In this document: positions 52,760 through 61,591 of the stretch, in pieces
Numbering within the stretch: the first letter of the stretch is position 1
How the letters are laid out: the number at the start of each line of letters is the position of its first letter
Origin: Pseudomonadota bacterium
GTDB taxonomy: Bacteria; Pseudomonadota; Gammaproteobacteria; Xanthomonadales; Xanthomonadaceae
Direction: 5' to 3'
Assembly (NCBI GenBank): GCA_018242425.1
Contig: JAFEBX010000010.1
Location: 1-64,000, forward strand
DNA length: 64,000 bases
Program-made: the position numbers and the translations under genes
The notes under the pieces: generated by a model
The model's input: the letters and a program-made list of their open reading frames with translations, nothing else
The model's database searches: none
Told to the model about the DNA's origin: nothing

Positions 52760-55700
52760 ATGGGTGGACGCCCGCATCGTCCGCGCGCCCGAATTCGTTG
52801 GAACCGACCGTTGTCCCCCGCTGAAACATCCCCGCGATCCGAGCTATTCCAAGCCCGGCGTGCCATTGATGGCGCGTCGACCCGCGACCGTGGCCGCCTG
52901 CTCGGACTGCTGGCGAAGTGGCAGGCGAAGCCGAACGATGCCGCCCTGCGCGACGCTTTCACCGCGAAGTTGCAAGTGTCGGTCTCCGTGCGCGAGGCAC
53001 GCGCCGCGCAACTGCCGACGGCGACGCTCAATGCCGAGCTGCCGATCGCCGCGCACGGTGACGAGATCGCGGAACTGATCCGCAAGCACCAGGTGGTGGT
53101 GATCGCTGGCGAGACCGGTTCCGGCAAGACCACGCAACTGCCCAAGCTGTGCCTGCTGGCCGGGCGCGGGCAGGCGGGGATGATCGGTTGCACCCAGCCG
53201 CGACGGATCGCCGCGCGTTCGGTGGCGCGCCGCGTTGCCGAGGAATTGCAGGTGCCGATGGGCGGCGCGGTCGGCTACCAGGTGCGCTTCAACGACCAGG
53301 TCGGCGACACCACCGCGATCAAGTTCATGACCGACGGCATCCTGCTGGCGGAAATCCATTCCGATCGCTGGCTGTCGAAGTACGACACCATCATCATCGA
53401 CGAGGCGCACGAGCGTAGCCTCAACATCGACTTCCTGCTCGGCTATCTCAAGCAGTTGTTGCCGAAGCGCCCCGACCTGAAGTTGATCGTCACCTCCGCG
53501 ACCATCGACACCTCCCGGTTCGCCACGCATTTCGGTGGTGCGCCGGTGGTGGAAGTGGAGGGGCGTACCTATCCGGTGGAGGTCCGCCATCGTCCGCTGG
53601 AAGGCGAGGGTGAGGATGAAGGAGATCGCACGGTGCTGGATGGCATCGTCGCCGCCTGCGATGAAATCACCCGCGAGAATCCGCTCGGCGACACCCTGAT
53701 CTTCCTGCCCGGCGAACGCGAGATCCGCGATGCCCACCAGGCGCTGGAGCGGCGCAAATACCGCAGCACCGAAGTGGTGCCGTTGTACGCGCGGCTGTCG
53801 GCGAAGGACCAGGACAAGGTGTTCCAGCCCGGGCCGAAGCGCCGCATCGTTCTGGCCACCAATGTCGCCGAAACCTCGCTGACGGTGCCGCGCATCCGCT
53901 ACGTGGTCGACCCCGGCTTCGCGCGCGTCAAGCGCTACAGCCCGCGCCAGAAACTCGATCGCCTGCATATCGAGGCGATCTCGCAGGCCAGCGCCAACCA
54001 GCGCGCTGGTCGTTGCGGTCGTGTCGCCGACGGCGTCTGCATTCGTCTGTATTCGGAAGCGGATTCCGTCGCGCGCGCCGAGTTCACCGATCCGGAAATC
54101 CGCCGTTCCGCGCTGGCCGGCGTAATCCTGCGCATGCTCAGCATCGGGTTGGGCGAGATCGAAAAATTCCCGTTCCTGGAACCGCCTGATCCGCGCGCGA
54201 TCGCCGATGGCTGGCAGCAACTGACCGAACTCGGCGCCATCGATGCCCAGCGCAAGTTGACCGCGATCGGAAGGCAGATGGCGCGCCTGCCGGTGGACGT
54301 GAAACTGTCGCGCATGCTGATCGCCGCACACAAGCATGGCTGCCTGCATGAGATGCTGGCGATCGCGAGTTTCCTCGGCATTGCGGACCCGCGCGAACGC
54401 CCGGCCGATGCGCGTGGGGCCGCCGATGCCGCGCATGCGCAATTCGCCGATCCGAAATCGGAATTCGCCGGCATCTGGAACCTGTGGGAAGCCTATCGCA
54501 ACGCCCACGAGGAGATGAGCCAGTCGCAGCTGCGCAAATGGGCGGAGAAGAACTTCCTCGGATTCCTGCGCCTGCGTGAATGGCGCGAGCTGCATCGCCA
54601 ATTGAAATTGCAGTGCGTGGAGCTGGGCTGGTCGGACGAGGCGAATCCCAAGGGCGTCGATTACGCGAATCTCCATCGCGCCTTGATCGCCGGTCTTCCG
54701 ACCCAGATCGGCCATCTCGGCGAGCGCGGCATCTACGAAGGCCCGCGCGGACGGCGTTTCCAGTTGTTCCCGGGCTCGGCATTGGCGAAGAAACCACCGC
54801 CGTGGCTGCTCTCGGCGACATTGCTCGATACCGAGAAAGTCTGGGCAATCACCAACGCGGCGATCGAACCGGATTGGGCGATTTCCGAACTGTCGCACCT
54901 GCTGGCGCGTCGCCACCACGATCCGCACTGGTCGCGTTCGCAGGGGCGCGTGCTCGGCAGCGAGCAGATCAGTCTGTTCGGGCTGGTGCTCGCGCCGAAG
55001 AAACCGGTGCATTACGGCGCACTGTATCCGGAGGAGTCGCGGGCGATCTTCGTGCGCGACGGACTGGTGGCCGGCGAAATCAATACCCGCAGCGGTTTCC
55101 TCGCCCGCAACCTGCGCACGCTCGAGTTGGCCAAGGAAGAGGAAGCCAAGCAGCGCCGCGCCGGACTGGTGGTGGACGAGGACTGGCAGGCGCGCTGGTA
55201 TCTCGATCGCCTGCCGCCGCATGTCCACAACGCGCAGGCGCTGGATGCATGGTGGAAGTCCTTGTCGAAGGACGCGCAGGCCGCGCTGGAATGGTCGCGC
55301 GACGACTTGCTGGTCGCCGACGAAACCGATGCCGCGCGCTTCCCGCCATACCTCGCGATCGGTGACGTGCGACTGGCCGTGCGTTACCGCTTCGAGCCCG
55401 GCGCGGTCGACGACGGCATGACGCTTGCGGTGCCGCTGCACCTGCTCAATGCGCTCGATGAAGCGAAACTTTCATGGCTGGCGCCCGGTTTCGTGCAGGA
55501 CAAGGCGACGGCGTTGATCAAATCCTTGCCCAAGATCCTGCGCCGCAATTTCGTGCCGGCGCCGGATTTCGGGCGTGCTTTCGCCGAGGCGCATCGCGAG
55601 CCGGAAGCGGACGCATTCGTGTCGACACTGGCGCGTTTCCTCAAGCGCCTGTCGGGCGTCGAGGTGGGCGCGATCGATTTCGACGAGGCGAGCATCGAGC

Positions 55701-56707
55701 CGCACCTGCGGATGAACCTGCAGTTGCAGGACGAATCCGGGAAGAACGTGATCGCCAGTTCGCGCGATCTCGCCGATTTGCGGGCGAAGTTCGGTGCGCG
55801 GGCACAACGCGCGTTCGCCGGCCGTGCCGCGAAGGATCTTGCGCGCGCCGGCCTGGCCACGTTCCCGGACGTGGCGATTCCCGTGCAGATCACGGGCGAT
55901 GGCGGTATCCCCGCGTTCCCGGCCCTGCACGATGACGGTGAGACCGTTTCATTGCATGTGCATGCCCAGCGCGAAGTGGCCGAACGCCACCATGCCCAAG
56001 GCGTGCATCGCCTGTTGCGGCTCGCATTGACCGACAAGCTGAAGCAGTCGCGTCGCCAGTTGCCGGTGCAGGCCAAGACGGCATTGCTGTATGCGGCGAT
56101 CGAATCGGCATTGCCGCGGCAAGGGGGAAAAACCACGGAAAGCGATCGCCTGCGCGAGGATCTGGTCGACGGCGCATTCGCCGCGCTGTCTGCCGAAGGC
56201 TTGGTCGCGATTCGCGATGCCGATGCCTTTGCCCTGCGACGGGATGCCATCGGCAAGACGCTGTTCGCCGAAGCGATGCGTCGCCTGCAGCAGGCCGAAA
56301 CCATCCTGCTGCTGATCGCCGATATCCGCGCACGCCTCGAATCGAAACTGATGGGCTGGGCCAGCGGCAATCTCGACGACATGCGCGCACACCTTGAATC
56401 ACTCGCGCGTCCCGGCTTCCTGCGCGAAGTGCCGGCGGAAGCCTTGTCGGAATATCCACGCTGGCTGAAGGCGCTGTCGCTGCGGGCCGAGCGTGCGCAG
56501 CGCGACCCGGTCAAGGACCAGGCGCGCATGCTCGAGCTCAAGCCATTTGTCGATGCGCTGGCCGCTGCCGATCCCGACGATCCGCAGGCGCAGGCCTTGC
56601 GTTGGGAGCTGGAGGAATTGCGCGTCGCCACCTTCGCCCAGGAACTTGGCGTGAAGGGTGGCGTCTCCGCCAAGAAACTCGCGGGCCGCATCGCCGGCCT
56701 GAGGTAA
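52760..56707 (+). CDS. hrpA: ATP-dependent RNA helicase HrpA (DEAH box)
   Basis: A 1315-residue DEAH-box helicase (E. coli 1300), involved in mRNA processing and rescue of stalled ribosomes. Motif I is VVVIAGETGSGKTTQLPK near residue 118, motif Ia TQPRRIAARSVA, motif II IIIDEAHERS near 215, motif III TSATID, motif V ATNVAETSLTV and motif VI QRAGRCGR. A helicase-associated domain, an OB-like part and the long C-terminal HrpA region follow to the end. The start is uncertain: ATG 52760 gives 17 more residues than TTG 52811, which has a GGA 8 nt upstream and fits the E. coli N-terminus better. The open frame extends far upstream antisense to trpE without support. Confidence 0.93.
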   Translation: MGGRPHRPRARIRWNRPLSPAETSPRSELFQARRAIDGASTRDRGRLLGLLAKWQAKPNDAALRDAFTAKLQVSVSVREARAAQLPTATLNAELPIAAHGDEIAELIRKHQVVVIAGETGSGKTTQLPKLCLLAGRGQAGMIGCTQPRRIAARSVARRVAEELQVPMGGAVGYQVRFNDQVGDTTAIKFMTDGILLAEIHSDRWLSKYDTIIIDEAHERSLNIDFLLGYLKQLLPKRPDLKLIVTSATIDTSRFATHFGGAPVVEVEGRTYPVEVRHRPLEGEGEDEGDRTVLDGIVAACDEITRENPLGDTLIFLPGEREIRDAHQALERRKYRSTEVVPLYARLSAKDQDKVFQPGPKRRIVLATNVAETSLTVPRIRYVVDPGFARVKRYSPRQKLDRLHIEAISQASANQRAGRCGRVADGVCIRLYSEADSVARAEFTDPEIRRSALAGVILRMLSIGLGEIEKFPFLEPPDPRAIADGWQQLTELGAIDAQRKLTAIGRQMARLPVDVKLSRMLIAAHKHGCLHEMLAIASFLGIADPRERPADARGAADAAHAQFADPKSEFAGIWNLWEAYRNAHEEMSQSQLRKWAEKNFLGFLRLREWRELHRQLKLQCVELGWSDEANPKGVDYANLHRALIAGLPTQIGHLGERGIYEGPRGRRFQLFPGSALAKKPPPWLLSATLLDTEKVWAITNAAIEPDWAISELSHLLARRHHDPHWSRSQGRVLGSEQISLFGLVLAPKKPVHYGALYPEESRAIFVRDGLVAGEINTRSGFLARNLRTLELAKEEEAKQRRAGLVVDEDWQARWYLDRLPPHVHNAQALDAWWKSLSKDAQAALEWSRDDLLVADETDAARFPPYLAIGDVRLAVRYRFEPGAVDDGMTLAVPLHLLNALDEAKLSWLAPGFVQDKATALIKSLPKILRRNFVPAPDFGRAFAEAHREPEADAFVSTLARFLKRLSGVEVGAIDFDEASIEPHLRMNLQLQDESGKNVIASSRDLADLRAKFGARAQRAFAGRAAKDLARAGLATFPDVAIPVQITGDGGIPAFPALHDDGETVSLHVHAQREVAERHHAQGVHRLLRLALTDKLKQSRRQLPVQAKTALLYAAIESALPRQGGKTTESDRLREDLVDGAFAALSAEGLVAIRDADAFALRRDAIGKTLFAEAMRRLQQAETILLLIADIRARLESKLMGWASGNLDDMRAHLESLARPGFLREVPAEALSEYPRWLKALSLRAERAQRDPVKDQARMLELKPFVDALAAADPDDPQAQALRWELEELRVATFAQELGVKGGVSAKKLAGRIAGLR

Positions 56708-56719
56708 CGTAGCGAGGCG

Positions 56720-58816
56720 ATGTCCACTTCTCCTGCCACTGCCGCCGTGTTGAACCATGCCCTGCTGGCGAACCTGCCGGCGGAGCGTGCGCAGGCGTTG
56801 CGCGCGGCATTGGCGGATTCCGCGATTCCGGCGTGGTTGCCGCAGGCGCTGGATGCGTTGGCCGCATTGGGCGCCGATGCCGATACCGCGATCGCCGCGA
56901 CGATCGGCGCCAGCGGCGCGTCCCTGCCGGACAGCGAACGCGATGCGTTGGCGGAACTGATCGAAGGGCAGGCGGCGGAACGCCAGGTGCTGGCGTTGCA
57001 TGGACAGTCCGCAGGCGGCAGCAATCCCGAGGGGTTGCGTCGACTGTTGCTGGCGATGACGCGCGACCTGCGGGTGGTGCCGATCCTGTTGGCGACGCGG
57101 CTGGCTGAACTGCGCGTACTCGCTGATCGCCATGACGATGCCACGCTGGCGTTGGCGCGCGCCGTGCGCGACATCCACGCGCCATTGGCCAATCGCCTCG
57201 GCGTGTGGCAATTGAAGTGGGAGCTGGAAGATCTCGCCTTCCGCGTGCTGTCGCCCGACGATTACCGCCGCGTCGCCGATCTGGTCGACGAACGCCGGCG
57301 CGAACGCGAGCACGACATCAATACCGCGAAGAAGGCGTTGGACACCGCGTTGCAGGAACACGCCATCAAGGCGACGATCAGCGGGCGGCCCAAGCACATC
57401 TACAGCATCTGGCGGAAGATGGAGCGCAAGTCGTTGCCGTTCGAGGCGCTGAACGACCTGCGCGCGCTGCGGGTGATGGTCGACAGCGTCGCCGATTGCT
57501 ATGCCGCGCTCGGCGTCGCCCATGCATTGTGGCCGCCGGTCCCGGGGGAATTCGACGATTACATCGCGCGCCCCAAGAACAACGACTATCGTTCGTTGCA
57601 CACCGCGGTGATCGGTCCTGCCGGCAAGGTGTTCGAGATCCAGTTCCGCACCCACGAGATGCATCGCAGCGCCGAACTCGGCGTCGCCGCGCACTGGCGC
57701 TACAAGGAGGGTGGGCCTTCCGACAGCGCACTGGAGCGCCGCGTGGTGTGGATGCGCCAGCTGCTCGATGTGCAGGCGCAGGGCGGTGATGCCGCGCTGG
57801 TCGAGGAGTTCGATAGCGAACTGGTCGAGGACCGCATCTATGCGCTCACGCCGCGTGGCGAGGTGGTCGATTTGCCGATCGGTTCGACGCCGCTGGATTT
57901 CGCCTACCGCCTGCACACCGAGCTCGGCCACCGCTGCCGTGGCGCCCGCGTCGATGGCCGCATCGTGCCGCTCGATACGCCGCTGGCGACCGGCCAGCGT
58001 GTCGAGATCATCGCCGGCAAGGAAGCGGCGCCGCGTCGCGACTGGTTGCTGCCGGGCAATCGCTATCTTGTCAATGCGCGCTCGCGCGACAAGGTGCGCG
58101 CGTGGTTTCGCAAGCTCGATCGCGCACGCAACGTGCAGGTCGGTCGCGAAATGCTCGAACGCGAACTCAAGCGCTACGGACGCGCGCGCAGCCCGCTTGA
58201 ACCGCTGCTGGAACGATTCCAGCAGGTCAACAGCGTCGACGAGTTGTACATGCGGGTGGCGCTGGGCGAAATCGGCCCGACGCAGGTGCTGCGGGCGATC
58301 ACCGACAGCGAACGCGCCGAGCCGGAAGACAGCGAGCCGACGACGATCCGCAGTGGTCGCGACATCACGCCCGTGCCGTCGAACCGCCTGCGCATCGGCG
58401 GCCTCGAGAATCTCGTTTCGCAGATCGCGCGTTGCTGCCAGCCGGTGCCGGGCGAACCGGCGATCGGCTATCTCACCCGCGGTCACCAGGTGAGCGTGCA
58501 TCGTGCCGATTGCCCGACGCTGTTGCGCATGGCTGAACGCGCGCCGGAGCGGATCGTCGAGGTCGAATGGGGTCGCCACGAGTCGCAACGGGTGGCTCTG
58601 GTGGTGGAAGGCGAGGATCGCCCGCTGCTGGCACGCGACATCGTCAACGTGGTGGCGCAGGCCGGTTGCGCGATGGATGCGCTGGAAATGCATGCTTCGA
58701 AGCAGGGCCTGCAGGCGCGGATGCAGGTGCGCGTGCGCGATGTCGACCAGTTGGCGCAATTGACCGATGCGCTGCTGGCGTTGCGTGGCGTGCGTGCGGC
58801 GCGGAGGCCGCGATGA
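56720..58816 (+). CDS. relA: (p)ppGpp synthetase RelA
   Basis: A 698-residue long RSH protein. The N-terminal hydrolase-like region lacks the HD pair, so it is synthetase only. The synthetase domain (about 195-310) has RPKHIYSIWRKMERKSLPFE, the RALRVMV strand and DDYIARPKNNDYRSLHTAV. TGS begins near 373 (ALTPRGEVVDLPIGSTPLDF), a zinc-finger-like ARCCQPVPGEP lies near 570, and a C-terminal ACT domain from about 624. These separate RelA from SpoT. It makes pppGpp on ribosomes with uncharged tRNA. The gene starts 12 nt after hrpA and overlaps the next gene by ATGA. Confidence 0.94.
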   Translation: MSTSPATAAVLNHALLANLPAERAQALRAALADSAIPAWLPQALDALAALGADADTAIAATIGASGASLPDSERDALAELIEGQAAERQVLALHGQSAGGSNPEGLRRLLLAMTRDLRVVPILLATRLAELRVLADRHDDATLALARAVRDIHAPLANRLGVWQLKWELEDLAFRVLSPDDYRRVADLVDERRREREHDINTAKKALDTALQEHAIKATISGRPKHIYSIWRKMERKSLPFEALNDLRALRVMVDSVADCYAALGVAHALWPPVPGEFDDYIARPKNNDYRSLHTAVIGPAGKVFEIQFRTHEMHRSAELGVAAHWRYKEGGPSDSALERRVVWMRQLLDVQAQGGDAALVEEFDSELVEDRIYALTPRGEVVDLPIGSTPLDFAYRLHTELGHRCRGARVDGRIVPLDTPLATGQRVEIIAGKEAAPRRDWLLPGNRYLVNARSRDKVRAWFRKLDRARNVQVGREMLERELKRYGRARSPLEPLLERFQQVNSVDELYMRVALGEIGPTQVLRAITDSERAEPEDSEPTTIRSGRDITPVPSNRLRIGGLENLVSQIARCCQPVPGEPAIGYLTRGHQVSVHRADCPTLLRMAERAPERIVEVEWGRHESQRVALVVEGEDRPLLARDIVNVVAQAGCAMDALEMHASKQGLQARMQVRVRDVDQLAQLTDALLALRGVRAARRPR

Positions 58817-59658
58817 TGTGCGCCCTCGTGACCGGCGCCACCAGTCAGCTCGGGCATGCCGTGCTGCCGTTGTTGGTGGACGATGGCGTGGGAGTGATCG
58901 CGTTGTCGCGAACCTCGCGTCCCGCGCCTGACGCACGAATCGAATGGCTGCAGGGCGAATTGCCCGCTGCCATGCCGGCATTGCCCGCACTCGATGCCAT
59001 CATCAGCTTCGGGCCACTCGATGGCCTGGCCGAATGGTTGTCGACGCAGGCGCATGCGCCGGCACGCGCGGTGGTAGCAACCAGTTCGATGAGCGCGGTG
59101 AGCAAGCGCCACTCCAATGTTCCCGAGGATCGCGCGGTCGCCGAACGATTGCTGCGCGGCGAGGCGGCCCTGCGACGCGAATGCGAACGGTTGGGCATGC
59201 GCTGGACCCTGTTGCGCCCGACCATGATTTACGGCGTCGGGCTCGATCGCAACCTCACCCCGATCGCCCGGCGCGCACTGCGTTCGCGCCTGTTCCCGAT
59301 CCCGCCCGGGCGCGGACTGCGCCAGCCGGTGCATGCGCAGGATGTCGCGCAAGCCGCGCTGTCGGCAATGCGCAGCGAAGCCGCGGCTTCCCGGATCATC
59401 GAGCTTGGCGGCGGCGAACGCCTGCGCGTCGGCGAGATGTTCCGCCGTGTGCGCGCAAGCCTCGATCGCTCGACATTGCCGCTGGTGGTTCCGTCTGCCG
59501 CGCTGCCCCTGGCCTCGCGCCTGCTGCCGCGCCTGCGCGGTGCGCTGTCGCGCCTCGATCACGATCTCGTCGCCGACAACACGGTCGCGACGGAGGTACT
59601 CGGCGTGCATCCACGCCCGTTCCGGCCGAGCATGTCGACATGGCAGGTCGAACCATGA
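58813..59658 (+). CDS. NAD(P)-dependent epimerase/dehydratase-like protein
   Basis: A 281-residue Rossmann-fold protein of the extended SDR/NAD-dependent epimerase type. ALVTGATSQLGHAVLPLLVD is the nucleotide-binding motif. The catalytic YxxxK is not evident; the central part has SSMSAVSKRH where Ser-Tyr would be expected, and WTLLRPTMIYGVGLDRNL is the usual substrate-binding strand. It may act on a nucleotide sugar or may be an atypical member. The start overlaps the relA stop, and its stop overlaps the first glycosyltransferase start (both ATGA), which links relA to the surface-sugar genes. Confidence 0.8.
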   Translation: MMCALVTGATSQLGHAVLPLLVDDGVGVIALSRTSRPAPDARIEWLQGELPAAMPALPALDAIISFGPLDGLAEWLSTQAHAPARAVVATSSMSAVSKRHSNVPEDRAVAERLLRGEAALRRECERLGMRWTLLRPTMIYGVGLDRNLTPIARRALRSRLFPIPPGRGLRQPVHAQDVAQAALSAMRSEAAASRIIELGGGERLRVGEMFRRVRASLDRSTLPLVVPSAALPLASRLLPRLRGALSRLDHDLVADNTVATEVLGVHPRPFRPSMSTWQVEP

Positions 59659-60629
59659 ACGCGCCGAACGGCCTGCGCTGCGCGGTTGTGCTGTGCAGCT
59701 GGAACGGCGAGCGCTATCTGCCGCAGCAGCTGGGCAGCCTGCGCGCGCAGACGCGGCGCATCGACCAGTACGTGTTGTCGGATGATGGCTCGACGGACGA
59801 CAGCTGGAACCTGCTGGAGTCCTTCGCCCAAGAGCAGCGATCGGGTGGTGTCGATGTGGTTCTCCATCGCAATGCCGAAGCTTCCGGCTACGTCAGGCAT
59901 TTCGAACAGGCGTTGACGCGCGCCGATGCCGACGTCCTGTTCACCTGCGACCAGGACGATGCCTGGCATCCCGAAAAGATCACGACGATGATGGCTGCGT
60001 TCGCGGCCGATCCATCACTGCTGGTCCTGCATTCCGATGCGCGACTGGTGGACGGGGCAGGCGTGGCGACCGGGCGCAACCTCCTCTGCGTGCTGGAAGT
60101 GACCCCGCGCGAACTGGCGGCGATGCATCGCGGCGAGGCCTTCGACGTGCTGCTGCGACGGAACATCGTCACCGGCGCGACGATGGCGCTGCGACGTGAA
60201 GTGCTGGCGCTGGCGACGCCGTTCGCGGCGCACTGGGCGCATGACGAATGGATGGCGATGATCGCCTCGATGCATGGTCGCGTCGATACGGTCGAACGCG
60301 CGCTGATCGATTATCGCCAGCATGGCGGCAACCAGATCGGCGCAACGGAGAAATCGCCGTTGCAGCAGATCGGCATCGGCGTGTCGCGACGTGCGTACCA
60401 GGAGCGGCAAGTGCTGCGGCTGCGCGAGCTCGAGCAGCGTGCGACATCATCGCCAAGAATTCGCGCTGCAGTCGCGGATCGTTCGCGTCACGCCGTGGCG
60501 CGCGTCGATCTCCCGGCCTCGCCATTGGCCCGCATCGCCCATGTCGGCCGCGAATTGCTGCGTGGCGGCTATCACCGCTTCGGTTCCGGCCTGCGTTCCG
60601 CGGTCGCCGACCTGTCGGGGCTGGATTGA
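59655..60629 (+). CDS. Family 2 glycosyltransferase (1)
   Basis: A 324-residue GT-A fold transferase. CAVVLCSWNGERYLPQQLGSL is the N-terminal strand, VLSDDGSTDDSWNLLES the nucleotide-binding region, and LFTCDQDDAWHPEKI holds the DxD-like metal site. ALIDYRQHGGNQIGAT is typical of rhamnosyltransferase-type enzymes. The final part is a helical region without membrane segments. It probably adds a sugar to lipopolysaccharide or a capsule; donor and acceptor are unknown. It overlaps the gene before (ATGA) and the one after by one base (TGATG). Confidence 0.87.
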   Translation: MNAPNGLRCAVVLCSWNGERYLPQQLGSLRAQTRRIDQYVLSDDGSTDDSWNLLESFAQEQRSGGVDVVLHRNAEASGYVRHFEQALTRADADVLFTCDQDDAWHPEKITTMMAAFAADPSLLVLHSDARLVDGAGVATGRNLLCVLEVTPRELAAMHRGEAFDVLLRRNIVTGATMALRREVLALATPFAAHWAHDEWMAMIASMHGRVDTVERALIDYRQHGGNQIGATEKSPLQQIGIGVSRRAYQERQVLRLRELEQRATSSPRIRAAVADRSRHAVARVDLPASPLARIAHVGRELLRGGYHRFGSGLRSAVADLSGLD

Positions 60630-61528
60630 TGGCGCAGGCATCGTCCATCGCCGCCATCGTGGTGACGTATCGCCCCGACATCGACACGTTGCAAGCGCTG
60701 GTCGATGCCTTGCTTCCGCAGGTCGATCGCCTGTGGCTGGTCGACAATGCATCGGCAAATATCGAGTCGATCCGCACACTCGCGGCGACGCGCGGGATCG
60801 ACAGCATAGTCAACGGGGAAAACCTCGGCGTGGGCGCTGCGCTCAACCAGGGCATTGCCACCGCGCGCGCGCATGGCCATGACCATGTCCTGCTGATGGA
60901 CCAGGACAGCCTGCCCGCCGACGACATGGTGGCCCGACTCGGGGATGCGCTGCACGCCGGGGGCGAACGCCTGGCGGCGGTCGGCCCCGCCCATGTCGAT
61001 GCCCGCACCGGCGATATCGCGCCGTTCGTGCGCATCGGCTTCCCGTTCAACCGCAAGTTGCGACCCGCATCCGGCGAAGTCGTCGACTGCGATTTCCTGA
61101 TCACTTCCGGCTGCCTGATTCCGCTGCATGCGATCGACGCCATCGGCGACATGGACGCCGGGCTGTTCATCGACAACGTCGATCTCGAATGGTGTTTCCG
61201 CGCCAGGGCGCATGGCTACCGCGTGGCCGGGGTGGCCGACGCCGAGATGGAACACCGCATCGGCGATCGCCTGCACTGGCGGCCGGGCGGGCGGGCGATC
61301 GTGCACGGGTCGGTGCGCTTGTACTTCATCATGCGCAACCGCGTGTTGCTGTACCGCCGGCCGGGCACGCCCGGGCGCTGGATCGCCCAGGACGTCCCGC
61401 GTGCGATCCTGAAATTCCTCGGATTTTCGCTGGTGGTGGCGCCGCGCATGGCCAATTTCCGGGCGATGTGCCGCGGCCTGCGCGACGGCTTGGCAGGCCG
61501 GGAAGGCCCTGACCCGCACGCGGGCTGA
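60629..61528 (+). CDS. Family 2 glycosyltransferase (2), rhamnosyltransferase-like
   Basis: A 299-residue GT2 enzyme. AAIVVTYRPDIDTLQALVDAL, LWLVDNASANIES, GENLGVGAALNQGI and HDHVLLMDQDSLP form the nucleotide-sugar site. DAGLFIDNVDLEWCFRARAHGYRVAGVADAE is the acceptor-side motif of WbbL/RfbF-like rhamnosyltransferases. The C-terminal RNRVLLYRRPGTPGRW fits that class too. It overlaps the preceding glycosyltransferase and lies about 63 nt before mrcB. Confidence 0.87.
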   Translation: MAQASSIAAIVVTYRPDIDTLQALVDALLPQVDRLWLVDNASANIESIRTLAATRGIDSIVNGENLGVGAALNQGIATARAHGHDHVLLMDQDSLPADDMVARLGDALHAGGERLAAVGPAHVDARTGDIAPFVRIGFPFNRKLRPASGEVVDCDFLITSGCLIPLHAIDAIGDMDAGLFIDNVDLEWCFRARAHGYRVAGVADAEMEHRIGDRLHWRPGGRAIVHGSVRLYFIMRNRVLLYRRPGTPGRWIAQDVPRAILKFLGFSLVVAPRMANFRAMCRGLRDGLAGREGPDPHAG

Positions 61529-61591
61529 ATGCCGACGGCGTCATGATGCCGTTCTGCTCTAGACTGCCCCTTTCCAACTGCGGTTGCTTGC

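Noticed and set aside
58813..59658. Assignment of the epimerase-like gene to a named sugar-nucleotide pathway
   Set aside because: The Rossmann motif is clear, but catalytic YxxxK is not, and there are no companion genes for a given sugar.
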